Below are positions 35,060 to 44,521 of a DNA stretch of 46,180 nt, in pieces. Origin of the DNA: Comamonadaceae bacterium (GTDB taxonomy: Bacteria; Pseudomonadota; Gammaproteobacteria; Burkholderiales; Burkholderiaceae_C). The translations under genes and the position numbers were made by a program. Under the pieces are notes generated by a model. It ran no database searches. It saw only the letters and a program-made list of their open reading frames with translations, and had not been told where the DNA came from. How positions within the stretch are numbered: position 1 is the stretch's first letter; the number at the start of each line of letters is the position of its first letter. The stretch lies in the NCBI GenBank assembly GCA_947371915.1, contig CANBRM010000011.1:1-46180 (forward strand), in the 5' to 3' direction.

Positions 35060-36263
35060 TCAACTCTATGACCATCCAACGCAGATGGAGCCCCTGCTTC
35101 CTTCGGAGCACAAGATGGGGGCATTGCTGGAGCGCGCGCATGATTTGATTCGCCAAGCAGACCGGCTTTCGGGCTGGTGCCCTGCCGGTGCGCTGCCAGG
35201 GCTGCGCACCTTGCTGCGGTCCATGAACTCGTATTACTCCAACAAGATCGAAGGCCAACACACCCTGCCGCTGGAAATTGAGCAAGCCTTGCGCAACGAC
35301 TATGCGCAAGACACAGACAAAGCCCGCAGACAGCGCCTCGCCTTGGCCCACATGGCCACCGAAGCACAACTGGAAGCCCATTGGCCGCAGTGGAGTAGCG
35401 AGCAGATCTGGTCCGCCCAGACCGTGCAACACATCCATCAAGAATTGTTTTCACGTTTGCCCGAGGAAGATCGCACCCTCAACACCGCAGACACGCCGCT
35501 CATCATGACGCCCGGCGCTTGGCGCACGCAAGAGGTCAGCGTCGGTCGTCATGCCGCCCCAACAGCCGCTGCTTTACCGCTCTTTTTAACGCGCTGGTCG
35601 TCGGTGTATGCCGGCGCTAGACGCGGTGAAATGCAAGTGCTGGCCATGGCAGCGGCCCATCAACGTCTGGCGTGGATTCACCCTTTTTTAGATGGCAACG
35701 GACGCGTGGTTCGCCTACATAGCCACTTGGTACTGGGCCAGATGGGCCTGACCAACGGCTTGTGGTCCCCCCTTCGAGGCTTTGCCCGTACGCACGAAAC
35801 CTACTACCAACGCTTGGCAGCCGCCGACGAGCCGCGAGCGGGCGATCTCGACGGGCGCGGCAATTTGAGCGAAAGCGGACTGATTCATTGGATCGACTAC
35901 GTGTTGAGCCTGTGCCTTGACCAAGTGGACTTCATGGCTGGCTTGCTGTCGCTCGATGCGATGAAGAACCGCATGGCCGCTTGTCTGGCTTATGAGCAAG
36001 AAGTGGTGCAGAAAGGCGTTCGTACCGAAGCGTTGCGGCCATTGCATTACCTGTTTGCCTCACAAAATGAGCTGGACCGCGCTGACTTCAAAGCCATGCT
36101 CGGCTTAGGCGACCGACTGGCCTCGGCGCAAGTGACGGCGCTGCTCAAGCGCGGCCTACTTGAGACCGACTCACCTTACGGCAAATTGCGCTTGGGCGTA
36201 CCGCAGCATGCACTGCGGTTTTACTTTCCCCGTTTGTGGCCGGAGGCAGAGGGCCAAGACTGA
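35040..36263 (+). CDS. Fic-domain AMPylase (adenylyltransferase), class II-like
   Basis: 407 residues from the ATG at 35040; a TTG at 35016 would add 8. The catalytic motif HPFLDGNGRVVR (His at about 214) matches the Fic consensus HPFxxGNGRxxR. An inhibitory-helix motif SNKIEG (S-x-x-x-E-G) lies at about 67-72, N-terminal to the Fic core, which defines class II autoinhibited Fic proteins. The C-terminus (LDRADFKAMLGLGDRLASAQVTALLKRGLLE) looks like a winged helix. Such proteins AMPylate target proteins; target unknown. No separate antitoxin gene is adjacent, which fits internal inhibition. No clear ribosome site was found. Confidence 0.88.
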   Translation: MSISQKFQLYDHPTQMEPLLPSEHKMGALLERAHDLIRQADRLSGWCPAGALPGLRTLLRSMNSYYSNKIEGQHTLPLEIEQALRNDYAQDTDKARRQRLALAHMATEAQLEAHWPQWSSEQIWSAQTVQHIHQELFSRLPEEDRTLNTADTPLIMTPGAWRTQEVSVGRHAAPTAAALPLFLTRWSSVYAGARRGEMQVLAMAAAHQRLAWIHPFLDGNGRVVRLHSHLVLGQMGLTNGLWSPLRGFARTHETYYQRLAAADEPRAGDLDGRGNLSESGLIHWIDYVLSLCLDQVDFMAGLLSLDAMKNRMAACLAYEQEVVQKGVRTEALRPLHYLFASQNELDRADFKAMLGLGDRLASAQVTALLKRGLLETDSPYGKLRLGVPQHALRFYFPRLWPEAEGQD

Positions 36264-36269
36264 CGCACG

Positions 36270-37502
36270 TCAGTTCAACGCCGCGTCCAACACCTCCACC
36301 CAATGCTTCACCGGCACATCGGTGCCGCTTTGCAAGTGGGTGATGCAGCCGACGTTGGCGCTCAGGATGGCCTTGGGTTGCAGCGCATCTAAGTGACCCA
36401 ACTTGCGGTCGCGCAAGGTGGTGCTGATCTCAGGGTTCAACACGCTGTAGGTGCCAGCTGAGCCGCAGCACAGGTGCGCTTCGGTGTTGGCCACTTGGAT
36501 GGCAAAGCCCAAATCAGCCAAGTGTTTTTCAACGCCGCCTTTGAGTTGCTGGCCGTGCTGCAAGGTGCAGGGCGGATGGAAAGCTTGCATGCCCGCGTTG
36601 GCCAAGGCTGCGGCATTGAGTTTGGGCTTGAGCACGGGCACCAAATCGGGCAAGAGTTCGCTCAGGTCTTGGGTGAGTTCACTAATGCGCTTGGCTTTGG
36701 CAGCGTAAGCGGCATCGTCTTTCAGCACATGGCCGTAGTCTTTGACCATCACGCCGCAGCCTGAGGCGTTCATCACGATGGCCTCCACACCTTGTTCCAC
36801 ATAGGGCCACCACGCATCGATGTTGGCGCGCATGTGGGCCTTGCCGCCATCTTGGTCGTTCAAGTGGAATTTCACAGCGCCACAGCAGCCCGCTTTGGTG
36901 GCTACAACGGTTTGAATGCCTGCTGCATCCAACACGCGTGCGGTGGCGGTGTTGACATTGGGCATCATGGCGGGCTGCACGCAGCCTGCCAACATCAGCA
37001 CTTTGCGGGCGTGCGTTTGCGTCGGCCACGCGCCAGCAGCTTGTGGCGCAGGCACTTTGGCTTTGAGCTTGGCCGGCAACACGCCGCGCACGGCTTGGCC
37101 CAACTTCATGGCGGGGGCAAACAGCGGTGAGGGCAAGCCTTCTTTCAAGGCCCAACGCAGCATGCGCTCGCCCATGGGGCGGGGCACTTGGGCATCGACC
37201 ACTTTGCGGCCCACGTCCACCAAGTGGCCGTATTGCACGCCGCTGGGGCAGGTGCTTTCGCAGTTGCGGCAGGTGAGGCAGCGGTCTAAATGCTGCTGCG
37301 TCTTGCGCGTGGGCGTGGCGCCTTCAAACACTTGCTTCATCAAATAGATGCGGCCGCGTGGGCCGTCTAACTCATCGCCCAAGAGTTGGTAGGTGGGACA
37401 CGTCGCGGTGCAAAAACCGCAGTGCACGCACTTGCGCAAGATGGCTTCGGCTGCTTCGCCCTCGGGTGTGCCGACGTATTGGGGGGCCAGGTTGGTTTGC
37501 AT
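36270..37502 (-). CDS. glcF: Glycolate oxidase iron-sulfur subunit
   Basis: 410 residues. Two 4Fe-4S ferredoxin-type clusters at the N-terminus, CVHCGFCTATCP and CLTCRNCESTCP, are followed by two CCG domains: AGCCGAVKFHLND and LCCGSAGTYSVL. The order and length match GlcF. It passes electrons from glycolate (via GlcD) to the quinone pool at the membrane. It lies 27 bases after glcE on the same strand and converges with fic with a 6-base gap. Confidence 0.93.
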   Translation of the reverse strand: MQTNLAPQYVGTPEGEAAEAILRKCVHCGFCTATCPTYQLLGDELDGPRGRIYLMKQVFEGATPTRKTQQHLDRCLTCRNCESTCPSGVQYGHLVDVGRKVVDAQVPRPMGERMLRWALKEGLPSPLFAPAMKLGQAVRGVLPAKLKAKVPAPQAAGAWPTQTHARKVLMLAGCVQPAMMPNVNTATARVLDAAGIQTVVATKAGCCGAVKFHLNDQDGGKAHMRANIDAWWPYVEQGVEAIVMNASGCGVMVKDYGHVLKDDAAYAAKAKRISELTQDLSELLPDLVPVLKPKLNAAALANAGMQAFHPPCTLQHGQQLKGGVEKHLADLGFAIQVANTEAHLCCGSAGTYSVLNPEISTTLRDRKLGHLDALQPKAILSANVGCITHLQSGTDVPVKHWVEVLDAALN

Positions 37503-37529
37503 GTGGGGCTTTGAATGTGAAGCTGTGGT

Positions 37530-38714
37530 TTAAGCGCGACCGGGGTTGAAGATGCCCGCTGGGTCAAACTGCTTTTTGAGTTCGTTTTGAATGCGTTGCT
37601 GCACGGCATTGAGCGGGGTGTAGACGCCCACTTGCTTGTCCACATCGCCCGACGTTTGACGGCTGGCCGCACTCGTGCGGAACAAAGTGGCGTGGCCTCC
37701 CGCCTTCACCGCAGCCTCGCGTACTTGCGCTGCGGCAGACGCTGGCGCCCACAACCAACGCTCTGCGCCGTGCCACTCGATGTATTGGGCACAGGCTGCG
37801 CCGTTCACACGCACGTCGAGCACAGGGGCGGTTTGGGCCACGCTCAAACGCCACAAGCAGTCTTGCTCGGTGGGCGCTTTGAAGAAGTTTAGGGTTTGCT
37901 CGCCACTGGCTTTCCAATCGGCGGCCACGTCGGCGGCGCTCAGGCGCGTGACCTGTGCGCCCAAGGCGTTCACGTCAGCACGCATCTTGATCACAGCGGC
38001 ATCCACCGCTGCGATGGCACCACGCAGGCGCACGTAGAAAACGTCTTGCGATGGGCTCGCTGTGGTGTCGTGCACCCACGCACTGGCGTTCAAAGGCAGC
38101 GGCTGGCCGCCCCATTGGTTGATCAGTTTCAACGCTTGCGCTTGGCTCACACCCGCGCACACCAAGGTGGCTTCGCCGGGCGCCACAGGCAACACCTTCA
38201 AAGACACTTCGGTGATGAGGCCCAGCTGACCCCAGCTGCCCGCCAGCAAACGCGACACGTCGTAACCCGCCACGTTTTTCATCACCTGACCGCCGAAGGT
38301 GAGGTGCTCGCCTTTGCCGTTGATCACGCGTGCGCCCAGAACAAAGTCGCGCACCGTGCCCACACTGGCGCGGGCTGGACCACTCAAACCTGCGGCAACC
38401 ATGCCGCCAATCGTCGCGCCAGCACCAAAGTGCGGTGGCTCGAAGGCAAAGCTCTGGCCTTTCTCGGCCAAGGCGGCTTCCACCTCAGCCAAGGGCGTGC
38501 CGCAGCGCACGGTGATCACCAGCTCACTCGGCTCGTAACTCAAGATGCCGCTGTAAGCAGTGGTGTCCAACACCTCGCCTTGCAGGTTTTGGCCTAAAAA
38601 GTCTTTGGTGCCGCCGCCGCGCAAGCGCAAAGGCTGGCCGGTTTGGCTGGCTTGAAGAATGCGATCGGTGAAATCTTGGAGGGTCTGTTGCGCGGTATCT
38701 TGCATGTTGAACAT
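37530..38714 (-). CDS. glcE: Glycolate oxidase FAD-binding subunit GlcE
   Basis: 394 residues from the ATG at 38714; a second ATG at 38705 is the alternative. The FAD-binding type 4 pattern is present: PLRLRGGGTKDFLG, VITVRCGTPLAEVEAALAEKGQSFAFEPPHFGAGATIGGMVAAGLSGPARASVGTVRDFVLGARVINGKGEHLTFGG and VAGYDVSRLLAGSWGQLGLITEV. The C-terminus QFDPAGIFNPGRA fits. GlcD, normally encoded directly upstream, is missing here: the next upstream gene is amtB, ending in a terminator. The complex would need a glcD encoded elsewhere. Confidence 0.93.
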   Translation of the reverse strand: MFNMQDTAQQTLQDFTDRILQASQTGQPLRLRGGGTKDFLGQNLQGEVLDTTAYSGILSYEPSELVITVRCGTPLAEVEAALAEKGQSFAFEPPHFGAGATIGGMVAAGLSGPARASVGTVRDFVLGARVINGKGEHLTFGGQVMKNVAGYDVSRLLAGSWGQLGLITEVSLKVLPVAPGEATLVCAGVSQAQALKLINQWGGQPLPLNASAWVHDTTASPSQDVFYVRLRGAIAAVDAAVIKMRADVNALGAQVTRLSAADVAADWKASGEQTLNFFKAPTEQDCLWRLSVAQTAPVLDVRVNGAACAQYIEWHGAERWLWAPASAAAQVREAAVKAGGHATLFRTSAASRQTSGDVDKQVGVYTPLNAVQQRIQNELKKQFDPAGIFNPGRA

Positions 38715-38902
38715 GTTAGCCGCTGGGGTTGGTGCGAGCTTTGAATTTTTTGAACAACGCCGTCAAAAATCGCTGTGCCGCAAACGCGATGGCTGTGACT
38801 TGTCTAAACGCAATCAGCGCGGCGCAGAGACTTTCAGACGAAAAAAAGCCCGCCGTGAGGCGGGCTGAAAGTCCAAGGAAAACTTGAAATAAACCTTGAT
38901 TT
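38715..38902. other. Intergenic region glcE / amtB
   Basis: 188 bases between glcE and amtB, both on the minus strand. It holds the amtB terminator (38840-38866) and, presumably, the glcE promoter; no strong promoter pair was seen. Confidence 0.4.
38840..38866 (-). terminator. Rho-independent terminator of torF-glnK-amtB
   Basis: On the minus strand AGCCCGCC-TCAC-GGCGGGCT is followed by TTTTTTT. The 8-bp GC-rich stem, 4-base loop and T-run are textbook. It starts 36 bases after the amtB stop and separates amtB from glcE. Confidence 0.92.
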
Positions 38903-40375
38903 TTAACGGTGGTAGGCGGTTTCGCCGTGTGAGCTGATGTCCAAGCCTTCGCGCTCTTCTTCTTCCGTCACACGCAGACCGATCACCAGATCAACCAACT
39001 TGTAAGCGATGAAGGAGACCACAGCCGACCACACGATGGTGGTGGCGATTGCTTGGAATTGGATCCAAACTTGGCCAGAGATCGAGTACTCAGGGTTCAC
39101 AGCGTTGGCCACGTAGTCATAGATGCCTGTGCCGCCCAACGATGGCGCAGCAAACACGCCGGTCAACAACGCACCCAAGATACCGCCCACGCCGTGGACA
39201 CCAAAGACGTCCAACGAGTCATCAGCACCCAACATGCGCTTGAGGCTGTTCACACCCCACAAGCAAACGAAGCCTGCCAACAAACCGATCACGATGGCAC
39301 CCATGGGGCCCACGAATCCGCACGCTGGGGTGATGGCCACCAAACCAGCAACCGCACCAGACGCAGCGCCCAACATGGAAGCTTTGCCTTTGGAGAGGCC
39401 TTCGCCAGCAATCCAGCTCAAGGTAGCAGCAGCAGTCGCGACCAAGGTGTTCATGAAGGCCAGTGCGGTGACGCCGTTAGCTTCGAGGTTAGAGCCAGCG
39501 TTGAAGCCGAACCAACCCACCCACAGCAAGGCAGCGCCCACCATGGTCAATGTCAGGCTGTGAGGAGCCATCGATTCTTTGCCGTAGCCGGTGCGTTTGC
39601 CGATCACGTAAGCGCCGACCAAACCTGCCACAGCAGCGTTGATGTGCACCACGGTACCGCCTGCGAAGTCGAGCGCACCTTTGGCCCACAACCAGCCGGC
39701 AGCAGCGGTCACAGCGTCAAGGGAAGCCGCGTCGGTGATCGCATCTGGGCCGTCCCAGTACCAAACCATGTGAGCGACAGGCATGTAGCTGAACGTGAAC
39801 CACAGAGCGCAGAACAACAACACAGCAGAGAAGCGAGCGCGTTCAGCGAAAGCACCCACGATCAAGGTGCATGTGATGGCAGCAAACGTGGCTTGGAAGG
39901 CCGCGAAGGTCAACTCAGGAATCACAACACCTTTGCTGAACGTGGCAGCAATGGAGTCAGGCGTGATGCCTTTGAAGAACAGCTTATCCATGCCACCAAT
40001 GAACGGTGAACCGCCCGTGAAGGTGAACGAGTAGCCGTAGATGACCCACAAGACGTAAATCAGCGCGGTGACCACGAAGACTTGCATCAAGACGGAGAGC
40101 ATGTTCTTGCTGCGGACCAACCCGCCGTAGAACAAGGCCAAGCCAGGAATGGTCATCAAGATCACGAGGATGGTGGAGATGGTCATCCAAGCGGTGTCGC
40201 CCTTGTTAGGGACGGCAACAGGTGCGGCAGCAGCGGGGGCTTCAGCAGCTGCGGCGGGGGCAGCGGCTTTGGCTTCAGCGACGGGTGCCGCAGGGGCAGC
40301 GGTCTGCGCCATGACGGCAGCGCCGCCAAACAGCAGACCCAAGCCTAGGGCTAGGGAAGCGAGCAGTTTTTTCAT
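38903..40375 (-). CDS. amtB: AmtB ammonium transporter
   Basis: 490 residues with a signal peptide (to about VMAQ) and a long Ala/Pro-rich linker, then an 11-helix Amt channel: TIPGLALFYGGLVRSKNMLSVLMQ, GAFAERARFSAVLLFCALWFTFSY, DFAGGTVVHINAAVAGLVGAYVIG (pore His), VGWFGFNAGSNLEANG and VFGVHGVGGILGALLTG. It conducts ammonium across the inner membrane and is blocked by GlnK. It follows glnK by 39 bases and ends in a strong terminator. Confidence 0.96.
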   Translation of the reverse strand: MKKLLASLALGLGLLFGGAAVMAQTAAPAAPVAEAKAAAPAAAAEAPAAAAPVAVPNKGDTAWMTISTILVILMTIPGLALFYGGLVRSKNMLSVLMQVFVVTALIYVLWVIYGYSFTFTGGSPFIGGMDKLFFKGITPDSIAATFSKGVVIPELTFAAFQATFAAITCTLIVGAFAERARFSAVLLFCALWFTFSYMPVAHMVWYWDGPDAITDAASLDAVTAAAGWLWAKGALDFAGGTVVHINAAVAGLVGAYVIGKRTGYGKESMAPHSLTLTMVGAALLWVGWFGFNAGSNLEANGVTALAFMNTLVATAAATLSWIAGEGLSKGKASMLGAASGAVAGLVAITPACGFVGPMGAIVIGLLAGFVCLWGVNSLKRMLGADDSLDVFGVHGVGGILGALLTGVFAAPSLGGTGIYDYVANAVNPEYSISGQVWIQFQAIATTIVWSAVVSFIAYKLVDLVIGLRVTEEEEREGLDISSHGETAYHR

Positions 40376-40414
40376 GATGGATCTTCTTTCGAAAGGACGA
40401 TGGGGGCGCTGCGA

Positions 40415-41558
<1,144 letters not shown>

Positions 41559-41598
41559 AGTTTTCTCCATTGAAAAATTTAAAAGGACACACCTACTT

Positions 41599-41614
41599 AG
41601 CAGGGTCCGTGCCA
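41599..41614 (-). promoter_or_regulatory. Sigma-54 promoter of torF-glnK-amtB
   Basis: On the minus strand TGGCACG-GACC-CTGCT matches the sigma-54 consensus TGGCACG-N4-TTGCW with a single change (C for T). Transcription would begin about 30 bases before the torF start codon. Confidence 0.82.
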
Positions 41615-41696
41615 GCGCAGAAGTCCACAAAAGTGCTCCCAACACCCGCCCTAAGACCCAAAGTGATGCAGTAATCTGAACCACACCCCATTTTGA

Positions 41697-41713
41697 TGCA
41701 CACAACTGGTGCA
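41697..41713. promoter_or_regulatory. NtrC binding site upstream of torF-glnK-amtB
   Basis: TGCACACAACTGGTGCA matches the NtrC consensus TGCAC-N5-TGGTGCA at every fixed position. It lies about 90 bases upstream of the sigma-54 promoter, the usual enhancer distance. A weaker partial match lies at about 41669-41685. Confidence 0.82.
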
Positions 41714-41768
41714 TAAACGCCCCAAAACTGCCCCGCCTTGGGGATAAATACTCAGAAAGCGAAGATTT

Positions 41769-43316
41769 ATGGCCTTAGCCTTGATTCACAGCCGTGCACT
41801 TTTGGGTTTGCAGGCGCCTGCCGTGACCGTTGAGGTGCATTTAGCCAACGGCTTGCCGAGCTTTAGCTTGGTGGGCTTGGCGGACACCGAAGTCAAAGAA
41901 GCGCGCGAGCGGGTGCGCTGCGCCATTCAAAACGCGGGTTTGGACTTTCCCAGCAACAAACGCATCACGGTCAACCTTGCCCCTGCCGATCTGCCCAAAG
42001 ATTCGGGACGTTTTGATTTGCCCATCGCCTTGGGCATCTTGGCCGCGCACGGCCAGCTCGACGAGGCGGCACTGGCGTTGCACGAGTTCGCGGGTGAGTT
42101 GTCGCTGTCTGGCGCGCTACGACCTGTGCGCGGCGCTTTGGCCATGGGCTTGGCGCTGCACAGCGCTGGGCTTCGCACGCGCTTGGTGCTGCCGCCTGGC
42201 AGCGCCGAAGAAGCGGCCTTGGTGCCCACGGCCGAGGTGTACCGCGCGCAACATTTGTGCGACGTGGTGGCGCGCTTTGCAAAACCTGGGCTGAGCAACG
42301 CCGCACCAACCGAGAGCGACACCAGCGGTTGGTGCCGCATTGCATCGCCTGTGGGTCAAAGCACCACGCCCTTGCGTGGGCCCGATTTGTCGGACGTGAA
42401 AGGCCAAGCTGCACCGCGACGTGCCCTAGAAATTGCAGCGGCGGGTGGCCACTCTCTTTTATTAGTGGGCCCTCCCGGCACCGGCAAATCCATGTTGGCG
42501 CAACGCTTTGCAGACTTGCTGCCCCCCATGACGCTGGACGAAGCGTTGGAGAGTGCCGCCATCGCCAGCTTGGCGGGGCGCTTTGAGCTGAGTCAATGGC
42601 TGCATCGGCCCACACGAAGCCCGCATCACACCGCAACCTCTGTTGCATTAGTGGGCGGTGGCACGCCGCCGCGGCCAGGTGAGATCTCGTTGGCGCACCA
42701 CGGGGTCTTGTTTTTGGACGAGCTGGCCGAGGTGAACCGCAGCGCACTCGAAGCCTTGCGCGAACCTCTGGAAAACGGCCACATCACCATTTCACGGGCG
42801 GCGCGGCAAGCGCGTTTTCCGGCCAAGTTTCAATTGATTGCGGCCATGAACCCATGTCCCTGTGGCTATTTGGGCTCCACGCTGAAAGCATGTCGCTGCA
42901 CGCCAGACCAAGTGGCGCGCTACCAAGGCAAGCTCAGCGGCCCGTTGTTAGACCGCATTGATTTGCAAGTCGAAGTGCCGACCCTCGCACCCGAGGTGTT
43001 GATGCAGTCAGCACCGGGCGAGCCGACATCTGCCGTGCGGGCGCGTTGCGCGGCGGCCCATGCCAAAGCCATGGCGCGTCAAGGCGCACCGAACCAAGCC
43101 TTGGCGGGTCAAGCTCTCGATGATCATGTGCAACTCGAAAAATCTGCTGCTCAGTTTTTGCAAAGCGCCGCCAACAAACTGGGCTGGTCAGGCCGCAGCA
43201 CCCATCGCACCTTGCGGGTGGCACGCACCATCGCCGATTTGGCCGATGCCTCCCACATTCAAGTGGCGCATGTGGCAGAGGCCGTGCAGTACCGACGGGT
43301 CTTGGTGAGCCGCTGA
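41769..43316 (+). CDS. comM: ComM/YifB, Mg-chelatase-like AAA+ helicase
   Basis: 515 residues. N-terminal ALIHSRALLGLQAPAVTVEVHLANGLPSFSLVGLAD and NAGLDFPSNKRITVNLAPADLPKDSGRFDL are the YifB/ComM domain. The AAA+ core has Walker A GPPGTGKSM, Walker B LFLDELAE, and the C-terminal domain has AMNPCPCGYLG and a Cys pair (CRCTPDQVARY). ComM drives branch migration during natural transformation; whether this strain is competent is not known. It is divergent from torF. Confidence 0.94.
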   Translation: MALALIHSRALLGLQAPAVTVEVHLANGLPSFSLVGLADTEVKEARERVRCAIQNAGLDFPSNKRITVNLAPADLPKDSGRFDLPIALGILAAHGQLDEAALALHEFAGELSLSGALRPVRGALAMGLALHSAGLRTRLVLPPGSAEEAALVPTAEVYRAQHLCDVVARFAKPGLSNAAPTESDTSGWCRIASPVGQSTTPLRGPDLSDVKGQAAPRRALEIAAAGGHSLLLVGPPGTGKSMLAQRFADLLPPMTLDEALESAAIASLAGRFELSQWLHRPTRSPHHTATSVALVGGGTPPRPGEISLAHHGVLFLDELAEVNRSALEALREPLENGHITISRAARQARFPAKFQLIAAMNPCPCGYLGSTLKACRCTPDQVARYQGKLSGPLLDRIDLQVEVPTLAPEVLMQSAPGEPTSAVRARCAAAHAKAMARQGAPNQALAGQALDDHVQLEKSAAQFLQSAANKLGWSGRSTHRTLRVARTIADLADASHIQVAHVAEAVQYRRVLVSR

Positions 43317-43441
43317 GGGCAAGCCGTAGCTTCTATTTATGTGTGTGAGGCTTGAACCTCAAGGTGAAGCGGGTTTTAAAAATGTTCCCACGTTTTGCCG
43401 CACGCAAGGCGCATTTGATCGACACCTACTTAGGAGCTGCC

Positions 43442-43765
43442 ATGTCTAAATTTCTGATCTTGACCACGCTGAGCGTTTCATTGATGCTCGGCATTGCGCA
43501 TGCCGACGAAGAGAAAGCGCCGCGCAAAAACAAAATGGGCCAGTGCCAAGCGCAAGCTGGTGATAAAAAAGGCGATGAGCGCAAGGCCTTCATGAAAGAA
43601 TGCCTGAGCGCCAAAGCTAGCCCTACCGATGGCGACAAGGCCAGCGACAAGAGGAGCGAAAAGAACCCAGAACAGGCCGCCAAAACCAAAGCCTGTAAGG
43701 CCCAAGCCAAAGGCCTCAAAGGCGACGAACGCAAAGCCAAGATAAGCGAGTGCTTGAAAGCCTGA
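43442..43765 (+). CDS. PsiF-repeat secreted protein
   Basis: 107 residues from the ATG at 43442 with a TAGGAG ribosome site. A signal peptide ends near IAHA-DEE. The mature part has two PsiF-type repeats: NKMGQCQAQAGDKKGDERKAFMKECLSAK and TKACKAQAKGLKGDERKAKISECLKA, each with two Cys, joined by a Lys/Ser/Asp-rich linker. Named after a phosphate-starvation-inducible Escherichia coli protein; its role is unknown. It abuts the convergent DUF2063 gene with no spacing between the two stop codons (43763-43768). Confidence 0.83.
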   Translation: MSKFLILTTLSVSLMLGIAHADEEKAPRKNKMGQCQAQAGDKKGDERKAFMKECLSAKASPTDGDKASDKRSEKNPEQAAKTKACKAQAKGLKGDERKAKISECLKA

Positions 43766-44521
43766 TCAGGCCGCCATCTTCCCGCCCAAGATCACGCCTT
43801 CGCGCTGGTATTGCGCCAGCAAATCGGGCCCATAGCTCAACAGGTCTTCGGGGTTCGGGTGTTGCAACCAGACAGCCATGGCTTTGAACGCTTGGCTGCC
43901 TGTCATCCCCTCATTGAACAAAGACAGTAACTGCCCGCGAAACACGTTGCTCGGCACCACTTGCACCGCGCCGTCCACGTCACGCAGCACTGACACATAA
44001 GTGGCCTGCATCTCATCGGGGCGGTGATCCAAATCGATGATGTCCACGGGCCAGTCGTAAGTCACCTCGACATAAGTCGGGTTCATCACCACGACGTGTG
44101 TCATCAAATCAGCGGTGACGTCCACCGCCACACCCGGTTGCGGCAAGACCAAGGCAGAGGTTGCCACTGCGCCTTTGAGCCATTCGAAATGCGAGACATC
44201 TTTGAGCCAGGCGGGCAAGTTTTGCGTCTCAGGACTCTCACGCAAAAAGCGCGCAAACTCCAACAAAACGGTACGTGGCCAAGGCGCTTTCGCTGGATAG
44301 TCACGCAGAAAGTAACGCACCGCAGCGCGCCAAGCCCAGTCGCCCAGCAACCCCCGCGTCACCGGATAAGCGGGATTCACGATGTCACACAAGTTTTTAA
44401 ACATCGCGCGCTCGTACGTGGCCGCCTGTTCAGCCGATACGCCAACAGGCAAGGGCATCGTGTGTGGGTCACGTAAATGGCGCGCCAACGCAAACTGAAA
44501 TTCACGGAAATCGTTCAACAT
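43766..44521 (-). CDS. DUF2063/HvfC-like partner protein
   Basis: 251 residues. The N-terminal DUF2063 pattern is clear: DFREFQFALARHLRD, SAEQAATYERAMFKNLCDIVNPAYPVTRGLLGDWAWRAAVRYFLRDYP and LLEFARFLRE. DUF2063 (HvfC/BufC) proteins partner DUF692 MNIO enzymes in making copper- or metal-binding modified peptides, presenting the precursor to the enzyme. The start overlaps the stop of the DUF692 gene by 7 bases, confirming the pairing. The C-terminal half is longer than needed for a minimal RRE-like domain and ends with WLQHPNPEDLLSYGPDLL. Confidence 0.82.
   Translation of the reverse strand: MLNDFREFQFALARHLRDPHTMPLPVGVSAEQAATYERAMFKNLCDIVNPAYPVTRGLLGDWAWRAAVRYFLRDYPAKAPWPRTVLLEFARFLRESPETQNLPAWLKDVSHFEWLKGAVATSALVLPQPGVAVDVTADLMTHVVVMNPTYVEVTYDWPVDIIDLDHRPDEMQATYVSVLRDVDGAVQVVPSNVFRGQLLSLFNEGMTGSQAFKAMAVWLQHPNPEDLLSYGPDLLAQYQREGVILGGKMAA

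Noticed and set aside
43317-43441. Terminator after comM (GAGG..CCTC hairpin near 43350)
   Set aside because: Stem of only 4 bp and no proper T-run, too weak to call.
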